Origin: Nitrospirota bacterium
Lineage (GTDB): Bacteria > Nitrospinota_A > UBA7883 > JACRGQ01
Direction of reading: 5' to 3'
Length of the DNA: 31,491 nucleotides
Assembly (NCBI GenBank): GCA_024275955.1
Contig: JAJRYD010000046.1
Coordinates: forward strand, 1-31,491
The position numbers were made by a program, and so were the translations under genes. How positions within the stretch are numbered: the first letter of the stretch is position 1; each line of letters begins with the position of its first letter. Positions 1 to 8,400 of the stretch are shown here, piece by piece. The notes under the pieces were generated by a model. It had not been told where the DNA came from, did no database searches, and saw only the letters and a list, made by a program, of their open reading frames with translations.

Positions 1-1
1 A

Positions 2-103
2 CTTCGTGCTGTACACTCTGAGCTTAATCCGTATAATTTAAAAAAAGAGATTGAGAAGAAATTGAAGAGAATCTTTACTGTTCTAGGGGCAGGTAAATCA
101 TGA
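2..103 (+). CDS. C-terminal end of a probable transposase/integrase (partial)
   Basis: The frame beginning at base 2 is open from the window edge to a TGA at 101-103 and gives 33 residues, including LNPYNLKKEIEKKLKRIF. From memory, a motif of the form NP-x-x-LK-x-x-IE-x-KL-x-x-IF is the usual tail of a DDE-type transposase/integrase family whose catalytic part would lie to the left of the window. The DDE triad is not visible, so the family is not proven. This would be the only mobile-element gene here. It runs opposite to the glycosylation operon that ends 64 bases further on. It could instead be another DNA-binding protein tail. Confidence 0.45.
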   Translation, partial: LRAVHSELNPYNLKKEIEKKLKRIFTVLGAGKS

Positions 104-155
104 GTCAACGAAGGAACTTCTTGGGGCCGATGGGTTAGGTTTTACCATGAGTCAA
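99..155. repeat. 10-bp direct repeat beside the transposase end
   Basis: The sequence CATGAGTCAA occurs at 99-108, overlapping the transposase stop codon, and again at 146-155, a spacing of 47 bases. Two copies on the same side of an element are not a target-site duplication, so a terminal binding repeat of the element or chance is more likely. The exact element end cannot be placed without the other end. Confidence 0.4.
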
Positions 156-166
156 TGCGCGTTAGA

Positions 167-1801
167 CTATATTGGCCATTTGTCAAGAAGCGTCTGCATG
201 AAAGCTGTGCCGCTTAGTATCCCTTTGTAAAGGATTTTGGTTTTAGAAAGCATCATTACAGGGTTGTCGCCGGTAAGATTTTCTTTTCCCAGTTCAAACA
301 GCCTTACTATAGGCTTTAGCTCAGGGTGGGCGTTTCCCATAATCTCTATTTCCCTGTCGATACCGGCAATATCACCAGACCGCTTTTTTACCTTTTCTAT
401 TTTCCCCTTTTTATAATCCAGCTCCATTTCTCCGGCAAGCTTCAGCCCGCTGTTGGCAAGCACCGCGAGTTTTGAAAAAGTTTCTTTCTCGGCCCTAACC
501 CACTCCAACACCTTTTCCGCATCCCATTGGAGATAGTTTTTTTTAAGCGTGTCCACCCAGTAACTGTCATCAAGCCCTTTTACCGCCGAAGATACGAAGA
601 AATACCTATAGATGCGGGAGAAAATATCTTCTTCTTTCAGCTCCCTTTTTATCAACGGCTGAAAATCGAGAAAACCGGCCTCATCGAACCTCGATATCAG
701 CGGTCTCGACATCGCGAAACTGCCGGCCGGCAGTGGCGTACTCTTTCCTTGCGAAAAGCCAAGAGCTATATCGGCGGCGGCCGCCACATCTTCCGGCGTA
801 ACATGGTTGAGACAGGCGTAATGCGGACACTTAGAATTATGCGAGCATGGAAAACATTCTATTTCCGGCTCTATCACTATGTTCCCCTCGGAACTCGGCC
901 CTGTTTCCACTCCAAAAGCATGGACAAGAAAAAGCGCGACTAAAGGCGTGCCGACGGCGGCCGCTATATGCATCGTGCCGGTATCGTTAGTAAGTAAAAT
1001 ATCGCACCGTTTCACAAGCCCTATAAGCTCTTCGAGAGAGCTTTTGCCAAGAAAGCTTATCGACCGCTCTTCCATATGGGAGGCGACCGCTTCGCCAAGC
1101 TCTTTTTCCGATTCGGTTCCAAACAACAGCACCTTGGCCCCAAGCTTGCGCGATACCATATCGGCGGCGGCGGCGAATTTTTCCGGCGGCCACCTTCTCT
1201 CCTTTAGGCTCGAACCTGCCTGCAGGCCTATTACCTTTTCTCCATCTTTGATTCCAACATCGGCCAAGAGGGAAGCCGCCGCCTTTTGAGGCTCTTTGGT
1301 ATTAAGAAAAAGCCCTCTCCCCTTAGGCGTAACACCGCCGCCAAGCTGATATATATCTACAAGATTAAAGGTATTGTAGCTACGGAAAGCGAGGAAGGCG
1401 CTGAAATATATCAGCCATCTGCCGTTTATTACCCTATATCCGTCTTCAGTCGAATAAAAACCACGGACATGTCTGATGCCAAGCAGTCTGCTTATTGCGG
1501 CAGTCAGCTTTGAATGACTAAGGTTAATTAGTTCGTCGAACTTTTCTTTCTGCAATTCGTCTATCAGCCGGTCGAAGTATCGGTAAATATCAAGGATAGA
1601 CAGTTCCTCCCCATCTTTCTGGAACTGCTGTACGTCGAAGGTAAGCAAACGGTCTATATTCGGCAGATGCTTGCAAACGTCTATGAACTTTACATTGCCA
1701 AGAAGCGTTATCTCTGCCTCTTTATCCTGCTCTTTAAGGCCGGCAAGCAAAGGGGTCGTCTGCAAAAGATCGCCCATGCGGGTAAGGTTTAGTATCAGCA
1801 C
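167..1801 (-). CDS. Glycosyltransferase family 9 (heptosyltransferase-like) with C-terminal extension
   Basis: Residues 1-347 match the ADP-heptose:LPS heptosyltransferase (GT9) plan. The N-terminal nucleotide-fold strand is LILNLTRMGDLLQTTP. A donor-site loop GLQAGSSLKERRWPPEKFA lies near 192-210, and the family motif TNDTGTMHIAAAVGTP is at 271-286. A Cys cluster CFPCSHNSKCPHYAC lies near 316-330. Residues 350-544 form an added helical, charged domain that I do not recognise. It is the last gene of a four-gene minus-strand operon with a Maf/DUF115 protein and CgeB-type enzymes, so protein glycosylation is as likely a role as LPS core synthesis. The start is uncertain. GTG at 1801 is the first standard start, but the family normally begins M-K-K-x-LIL, and here an ATT at 1813 is followed by K-K-K-V-L-I-L and preceded by AGG nine bases away. 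Confidence 0.85.
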   Translation of the reverse strand: MLILNLTRMGDLLQTTPLLAGLKEQDKEAEITLLGNVKFIDVCKHLPNIDRLLTFDVQQFQKDGEELSILDIYRYFDRLIDELQKEKFDELINLSHSKLTAAISRLLGIRHVRGFYSTEDGYRVINGRWLIYFSAFLAFRSYNTFNLVDIYQLGGGVTPKGRGLFLNTKEPQKAAASLLADVGIKDGEKVIGLQAGSSLKERRWPPEKFAAAADMVSRKLGAKVLLFGTESEKELGEAVASHMEERSISFLGKSSLEELIGLVKRCDILLTNDTGTMHIAAAVGTPLVALFLVHAFGVETGPSSEGNIVIEPEIECFPCSHNSKCPHYACLNHVTPEDVAAAADIALGFSQGKSTPLPAGSFAMSRPLISRFDEAGFLDFQPLIKRELKEEDIFSRIYRYFFVSSAVKGLDDSYWVDTLKKNYLQWDAEKVLEWVRAEKETFSKLAVLANSGLKLAGEMELDYKKGKIEKVKKRSGDIAGIDREIEIMGNAHPELKPIVRLFELGKENLTGDNPVMMLSKTKILYKGILSGTAFMQTLLDKWPI

Positions 1802-1820
1802 TTTCTTTTTAATACTGCCG

Positions 1821-3617
1821 TTACCTATTCTTCGTGGTTATCTGGTCGATCATCTGCATTATAGATTCAACACGCGAGAGAGTTCCCTCCCCTTTCGCTA
1901 TCTCGTCCATCACCTCTTCTACCGAAAGCACTTTTTCTTGGTCAAACTTTTTGAGAAATTCCACAAGCTCAGGCATGTCGCCTGCTTCCTTGATAATATT
2001 TTTAACAAGGTTGCGCGAGTTCCAAACAGGGGCAACAGCTCTCTCGCCCAGTTTATCCCCTTTGGTTTCGATAATTATTCTAAGAATATCCTCAAGCCTT
2101 CTATCGAAGGTATGGTCTTCCAGCACCCTTTTCCGTCCGGCAGAGGCAATTTTCTCTCTTTCATCATCGTTTTTAAGGTAATAGTCTATTTTTTTTCTGA
2201 GATCCTTTTGAGATGAAAAGGTAACTATTTCCTCTCCCGCTTTCATCAACGGTTCCAGCTCGGCCCTGCTGTCGACCAGCTGAAAAGCTCCGCATGCCGC
2301 AAGCTCGAAAACTCTTGGGTTTACGAAATCGCCCACAGGGTCTATACCTGCAAGAAGGCTGGAGCTGTGCAGGTTTATATTTATTTTCGACGCGTTGAAA
2401 ACTTTTGAATATTCTTCCGGAGCCATCCTGCGGTTTTCATTTTGTACCCGCTTGCCGACTTCCGTAGAGAGGTTCCACTCCGTACCCCATATTTTAAAGT
2501 CGTAGTCTAGCAGACCGTTAAAAAACTCCTGCCGGTTTTTGTATCCGGCACCCATAAACGAGATATCCGAACCGTATTTTTCTTTATCTTCGCTGGAGAG
2601 TTCGGCCGGCCGCATCACTTCCGGGGCCGCCGCCTGCGGTATATAGGCAACATTTTTTGCGCCGGCAGACCCAAGCTTTTCAAAAAACTCTCCCCTTTGG
2701 ATAGTAAAAAAGTAATCGTAAAAAGGTGCCACCCTATCCCAGTATTTTATGGTTCGGAAATCCTCGACAAACCAAAAAGCAAGGGGAACGTTAAGTCCCT
2801 TAAGTCTCGAAAGCACGCCTGTATCAAGCGGCGACTGCGCCATCACCAGTATAATGTCGGGCCTTTCCTGATCTGCGAAAGCTGTGGCGGCCTCGCCTAG
2901 CATGCCGCTAAAAAGCGACCTTAACTGCCCCAAATGCCGTTCGTTTTTTGTAAAGTTTTCAAGCTTAAAAAACGAACCGGCAAAAGGCGTAACGTCAAAC
3001 GGCAATACCTTAGCGCCTATGCGCCTTAGCGCATCTGCCGTATATCTGTATGTCGTTTCGGAGCCTCCGTAAATAGGGCTTGTAAGCATTATTTTTAACG
3101 GCTTGCGGGAGAGAAACGACTTTACCGTAAATGCTGTTTCCAGCCTATTAAACTCCGTTTCAAAAAAGCTTAGGTACGGCCGGTGCGACAAAAGAGCCGC
3201 GTTAGCAAGGTTCGATGCAGAGAGCTTTTCCCTGAAAGACGAGCCGACAATGACGTGGCACTTTTCAAATATTTCCGCAAGCTCACCGTTCTCGACAGAG
3301 CTTTTGAATATCTCCAAAGAAGGCTCCACTACGACGATATTCAGATTACGCTTTATAAGCTCTCTTAAATGCCAGCCATAGCCAAGCCCGAACACCCATA
3401 CACTGTCGGCGGAAGCCGGCAGGTTGGAAACGCCTCTTGCCGCCTCCTCTTCCGGCTTATAGGAAGAGTGAAAGAACGTAGAGCCAAAACGGAAAACCTT
3501 GCCAACGCCCGACTTTGCCTCGACAGGCTCCACCATACCGCCGCTGGAAAGAGATTCGTACAGCTTCAACAGCTCTGGGTGTCTCGCCTTTAGAGCTTCG
3601 ATATTTCTAGACCGCAT
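1821..3617 (-). CDS. CgeB-type glycosyltransferase with Maf-like N-terminal module
   Basis: Numbering here is from the GTG at 3638. The C-terminal two thirds (about 180-530) is a GT-B glycosyltransferase of the CgeB/spore-maturation type. It has SPIYGGSETTYRYTADALRR near 187, the acceptor-side FWFVEDFRTIKYW near 288-300 and the donor-side NPRVFELAACGAFQLVDSR near 440-458, then DHTFDRRLEDIL. Residues 75-165 resemble the N-terminal domain of the neighbouring Maf protein (a VFGLGYG-type loop followed by a VVVEPS strand). I favour the ATG at 3617, 12 bases after AGGAG, over the longer GTG at 3638; both overlap the end of the upstream gene. The stop (TAA, 1821-1823) lies 19 bases before the GT9 gene. 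The likely role is sugar transfer to a surface protein such as flagellin, inferred from its neighbours. Confidence 0.82.
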   Translation of the reverse strand: MRSRNIEALKARHPELLKLYESLSSGGMVEPVEAKSGVGKVFRFGSTFFHSSYKPEEEAARGVSNLPASADSVWVFGLGYGWHLRELIKRNLNIVVVEPSLEIFKSSVENGELAEIFEKCHVIVGSSFREKLSASNLANAALLSHRPYLSFFETEFNRLETAFTVKSFLSRKPLKIMLTSPIYGGSETTYRYTADALRRIGAKVLPFDVTPFAGSFFKLENFTKNERHLGQLRSLFSGMLGEAATAFADQERPDIILVMAQSPLDTGVLSRLKGLNVPLAFWFVEDFRTIKYWDRVAPFYDYFFTIQRGEFFEKLGSAGAKNVAYIPQAAAPEVMRPAELSSEDKEKYGSDISFMGAGYKNRQEFFNGLLDYDFKIWGTEWNLSTEVGKRVQNENRRMAPEEYSKVFNASKININLHSSSLLAGIDPVGDFVNPRVFELAACGAFQLVDSRAELEPLMKAGEEIVTFSSQKDLRKKIDYYLKNDDEREKIASAGRKRVLEDHTFDRRLEDILRIIIETKGDKLGERAVAPVWNSRNLVKNIIKEAGDMPELVEFLKKFDQEKVLSVEEVMDEIAKGEGTLSRVESIMQMIDQITTKNR

Positions 3618-5499
3618 ACGCCGACTTATCTCCTTCACCTTCTTTGCCTGCTGTTTTATTCAGTTCCTTAATGTTTTTCTCGAACTCTCTCGCAACCTGA
3701 TACACCTCACGGAAAAATATTAACAGCAGTTCGCCGTCGAAGTAATATCTCTTTCGTTTATCAGAAACTTTCGCGGAAGACTGCATTTTCTGAAGCCTGT
3801 CCATCACCTTTTCAAGCCTCCAGTGGTTAATCGAAAGAAAATCTGTTTTTTTCATAATCTCCATCATGTAGCCGGAACAGATAGTCAGGTGCGGCTCCAA
3901 TTCCTTTTCTATTCTACCGTCTTCGCAGAAAAACTGCAGTTCATTCGCCTTTTTTATTCCTAGCGAACAGAGATGCCGTATCTCGGACGTGCTTTTCCCA
4001 AAAGTTTTCAGCTCGCCGAGAATCGCGCCAAAATGATGCCTAGCTGTTCCCCCCGCAAAACTTTCGACTGTTTCCCTAATCTCTTTTTCAGCATTGCCGT
4101 ACCGCGTAACTGTTTCCTGAAGGGTGGCTATTTTCGCGCCCGTGATTTTAGCTCCTCCTTCGGTGGCGTTTACGCAGTCTATACCGCCCTTTTGAATCTG
4201 TATTTCGAACCAGTTTTTCCAAGTAATCATCTTGCCGTTAGAAACAACAGTATGGCCGAGGTTGCCTTCGATACCTCCTTCACTCTCCTTTTCCACCACT
4301 TCCATATGGTGCGACGAACGTGGGGCGACAAAACCGAGCGACGAATAAACCATCTCATCTTTAGAGCCTCCGCTGGCATGCGTTCTGCCTCCGGTAAAAG
4401 CGAGGTCCTGGCCGGCAAGAATTATAGGCGAGCAACCGAGCCTTTTGGCAAAATCGAAAGCAGAGGCGGCTACGGAACCGCCGGTAATGTTTTCACCAAG
4501 CTCTCCTCTAAACTTTTCGATCCATTTAACCATCGGCTCCGTGTAGCTGGTAAACATCATTAAGCCTTTATGATCGGATAATATTCTGGGATATGTAACA
4601 GGGTTCGCCACCAGCGTATAGCTGGCAGAATCGACACCTTCAATATGCGTCCAGTTTTCTATAAGCGCGTCGAGGGAGCAAACGATATGCGGCGCTATGC
4701 CGTTTCTCTCCAAAGTTTTTAAGGCGGTATCGACAGCAATTATAAGCATCGAAGATGAAGCTATTTTTATCCACTTGCAGTTTTTATCAAGAGACGGCCC
4801 AGCCGCCACGATAAGCGCCGGCACTCCTTTCATTTTTCCAAAAGAGTTTTTTATCCCCGCCTTCGCGAAAATGGCCGGAAGGTTGGCGAAGATATTTTTC
4901 TGCCACAACGATGAAAGGCGCGTAATGACCGTTAGATTCTTTTCCGCCATCTCCCTTTGCTTTTCCAGTATTTCGTCTACCCCTCTATAAAAATCGGGGT
5001 CGATACTATACGAAAGATTGTTTTTTATAACCTGAAAATTGGAGCGCGTAAAAACATCGAACTCCTTTTCGAGACGAACCATTACGGCGTCTACAGGGTC
5101 CTCGCCGACGGAAATGCTAAGGCGAGGGTCGGCAAGCTCTTTAGAAAAATCGAATGTTTCTAAAAGCTTTTTAAAAAACTGGGGATTCGATTCTATAAGA
5201 ATAATAAACGCCGTTTTATCGGAGCTTTTTAAAACATCAAAAAGCTGTTCTCCAAGCCCAACGCCTACCAGAATGATAACTTCCGTAAAGCCGAAAAAAT
5301 TTTCCCTAGAGAAAATGTTTTCCACATTGGAAGCACTGCCGTCTTTTTCGAAATAAACCGACTTACCCGAAGAAAGAGATACCTTAAGCCCGTTTTTAAC
5401 CTGACGTACAGTTCCGTCATCCGGCATGGCGGCAAGCCGCTCGGCTAGACACGGCTCTTTTTCTTTTAGCGAGGCAAGGTTTTTCGCCAGACGGTTCAT
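3607..5499 (-). CDS. Maf/DUF115 motility-associated glycosyltransferase-like protein
   Basis: This 630-residue protein has the DUF115 (MptE-like/Maf) core at about 222-385. The signature PALIVAAGPSLDKN is at 227-240, followed by a DTALKTLERNGIAPHIVCSLD stretch in two parts, TGGSVAASAFDFAKRLG, and AGQDLAFTGGRTHASGG. The N-terminal domain has a VGVGLGEQLFDVL loop and an IIESNPQFFKKLL strand. Maf proteins of this size are required for adding nonulosonic acids to flagellin in several motile bacteria, so surface-protein glycosylation is the likely role; the sugar is unknown. The ATG overlaps the preceding stop as ATGA (5496-5499), which indicates translational coupling. The gene end overlaps the CgeB-type gene start. 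No flagellin gene lies in the window. Confidence 0.87.
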   Translation of the reverse strand: MNRLAKNLASLKEKEPCLAERLAAMPDDGTVRQVKNGLKVSLSSGKSVYFEKDGSASNVENIFSRENFFGFTEVIILVGVGLGEQLFDVLKSSDKTAFIILIESNPQFFKKLLETFDFSKELADPRLSISVGEDPVDAVMVRLEKEFDVFTRSNFQVIKNNLSYSIDPDFYRGVDEILEKQREMAEKNLTVITRLSSLWQKNIFANLPAIFAKAGIKNSFGKMKGVPALIVAAGPSLDKNCKWIKIASSSMLIIAVDTALKTLERNGIAPHIVCSLDALIENWTHIEGVDSASYTLVANPVTYPRILSDHKGLMMFTSYTEPMVKWIEKFRGELGENITGGSVAASAFDFAKRLGCSPIILAGQDLAFTGGRTHASGGSKDEMVYSSLGFVAPRSSHHMEVVEKESEGGIEGNLGHTVVSNGKMITWKNWFEIQIQKGGIDCVNATEGGAKITGAKIATLQETVTRYGNAEKEIRETVESFAGGTARHHFGAILGELKTFGKSTSEIRHLCSLGIKKANELQFFCEDGRIEKELEPHLTICSGYMMEIMKKTDFLSINHWRLEKVMDRLQKMQSSAKVSDKRKRYYFDGELLLIFFREVYQVAREFEKNIKELNKTAGKEGEGDKSAYAV

Positions 5500-8400
5500 T
5501 TGGCGGCTTTGGCCTCTTTAACCTTCTCCATAAGGGAAACAGCGCTTTCGTGGTCCTGCTCAAAGAGTAAGATACGGCTGAGGGTATCTTCCGCCTCTTC
5601 CATCTTTTCCTGCTGAAATTGAACACCGGCAAGGCCGAACAGCATATCGAGATTAGCGGGGTGCAGTTCCAGATAGTTTTTTAGCGCGTCTTCCGCCGCG
5701 TCGAGCCTTTTTAGCTCGTAAGAGGCATGAAGTATCGACATTATCGCCGGAATATTTTCCGGGTTTAGCGCGACAGCGTTCATGTAAAGCCCAAAGCCTT
5801 CTTCTTTTTCGCCCAGATGGTACCTTGCCATACCTAGCCCGCAGACAGCGCGGTCGTTATCGGGGTTTATTTTTACAGCCGCTTCGAAGTTTTCGTGAGC
5901 CTGTTTAAAATCTAAAGAGCCAAGACAAAGCGTCCCGATGCCTATGCGGCCGGTTTCGCTATCGGCAATTTTAAGAGAGTTGCGGTAATGCGCGAGCGCT
6001 CCGGCAGGGTTACCCATCTTTTGCATGCAGTCTCCCAGTTTTGAGAGGGCATAGTAGTTCGTCTCATCCAGTTCCAGCGCGCTCTGTGCCGCCTGTAGGC
6101 TAGCCTCGGTGTTATGCGCTTCCCAATGTTCCATGCTTTGCTTTACCGCCCTCTCCGCCGATATCGCGTTAAGCGACTTTTTATAATTAAAACCGCTTCT
6201 CCCGCCGCCTTTCTGTAAAACAGCGATGAAAGAAGCACCAAGCAGTCTGCCCGAATAGACGAGCGATATGCCATTGACCAGTTCTACAAGATTTTTAAAG
6301 CCGTCTATACTGAAAAGGTGAAGGCCGCCGCTATCCGCTTCAGGCGTTGGAAGAACAAGCCCTATAAGCCCCCCATCCTTTAGCGAATCTTTCCATCGGC
6401 AAAGAGTGCCTACAGGGTCAGGATCGTTTTCAAATAGATTAATAGAAGTTATATAATCCAGCCCTTTCATTTTTCCAGCGTCGAATGTTTCCATGCCGTT
6501 AAGCCTAACCCCTTCGCCCCCCTCTACAGGCAAAAGAGCAAACCTTTCCGGTTTGTCATCGCCTTTCGAGTATGTTTCGATAAGCTCCGCAACTCCCGCG
6601 TCGTCTTTTAGCGGCCACCATATCTCGAACGCTTTATAAAGAAGCCCTCTTGCCGCGTACGACAGCCCCAGCAGTTTTTTGTTATCCGCCTTTTTGTAAA
6701 ACTCCTCCGCTTGAGAGAACTTGCCCAGCACCATATTTAGATGACCGGCAAACAAGACCCTCTCGCTTTCGGTTTCATCGGAAAGATTCGGAAGCACAAC
6801 CGGCGTTCCGTTTCCGCCTTTCATCGCCATAACGCCGGCTTTTACAAGCGGGTCGTCTGTTTCTTCATTAAAGAGATTAGAGTCTTCAAGCATTTTTTTG
6901 AACCTGCTTGGGTTGGCGATGTCCGGCTTATCGTTTACAGTTTCTCCCACTTTCCGCGCCGCCCGTATTATGTATTGGAACGCGAAGAACCCGAGCATTT
7001 CATCTTCGTTAAGCGGGCCTACCTGCCAGCGTCCTATCCTCAATGTACCTGAAGCGCCTTCCTTATAGTGATTGTCTACCGTTTTGGAATGGACTTCGTA
7101 ATTGGAAAGCCCAAGCCGTTCGAGCATCTGTCTTATCTCGTAAAGCGTGAAAAAACGCAGGTGGGTTCTGTCGAGCAGGCCCTCATCGGTATATGTCCAT
7201 CTTCCGGCCATCAGCTGGTTTATAACGGTGAAGTGTTGTACGTTTGGGATGCTCATCACCATAAGGCCGTCATCTTTTAACAGCTGTTTATGCTTTTTCA
7301 GCAACGCTTCAGGATTGTTAAGGTGCTCTAGAACGTCGGCATATATAATCGCGTCGAAGTACCGTTTAGGGTAAGGGAGTGTCAGCTTTTCTATATCGCC
7401 GGTAAAGACTTTGTCTAAAACTCCCGAAGCGCTTTTTGCCGCCTCTTTGTTAAACTCCACACCGACTACTTCTCTTCCCTTATTTTGTTCTTTTAAAAGT
7501 TTTCCGGTGCTGCCTGCCCCGCATCCTATCTCCAGTATTTTCATAGCCGATTCCGGTACGAACTCGATAACCTCTACCCTTGCGTGGCTGTAATACGCCT
7601 CTGCCTTTCCCACACGCGGAACAGCTCTCTCTTTTGCTACTTCGCGAACGGTTTTGATAATCTGTTCGACGCGGTGCCTGTATGTGTGATTGGCCAGCAC
7701 CTCTTTCCTTCCTGCCTCTGCTATCGCAAGCCGTTCATCGTCGTTCGCAAGGTAGTGCTTTGCTGTTTTAGCTATATCGGAATCGTTATAGATTACGAGA
7801 TGTTTTTTATCTTCAAAAAATTCCGTAAGCCCGTCCGCCTTGTCTGTCAAGAGCATCGTGCCGGAGCATAGCGCTTCGAACACCCTCATATTCAGGTCGT
7901 CCTTTATTGCGTTATTAAACCCTATTTTGCTGGCACTGAAATGTTCGGTCATCTCTTCAAGGAACAATCTTTGAACATCGACCTTGCAACCGTTGGCATC
8001 GAGATGCTCTAAAAGCTGTTTACGTCTTTGGTGGGCGGGGGTGATGCTACCTACAAACCCTATTTCGCGGATAACATCTACATTCTTCTTGCCATGTATC
8101 TCCGGGTCGCACGCAAGCGGAAGCCAGAAAACATGCTTTATGCCGGAATCTTTAAAAGCATCTATATACTTCCTTTGGGCCAGAAAAACTATATCGAAAC
8201 GCTTTGCGGCTTGTATGTGTGAATCTAAATTAATATGCGTATCTATGAAGTAGGCAACCCTCGGTATCGGAAGCGACTCAATGCCGTTAGGAGGGCCGTC
8301 AAGACCTGTCTCTACCCAGAGGAAAAACTCCGGCTTTTTATCTTTCGGAATCATCTCGAAAATAGAGGAGGCAGACGATGCCGCGCTTCTCGGTATATCC

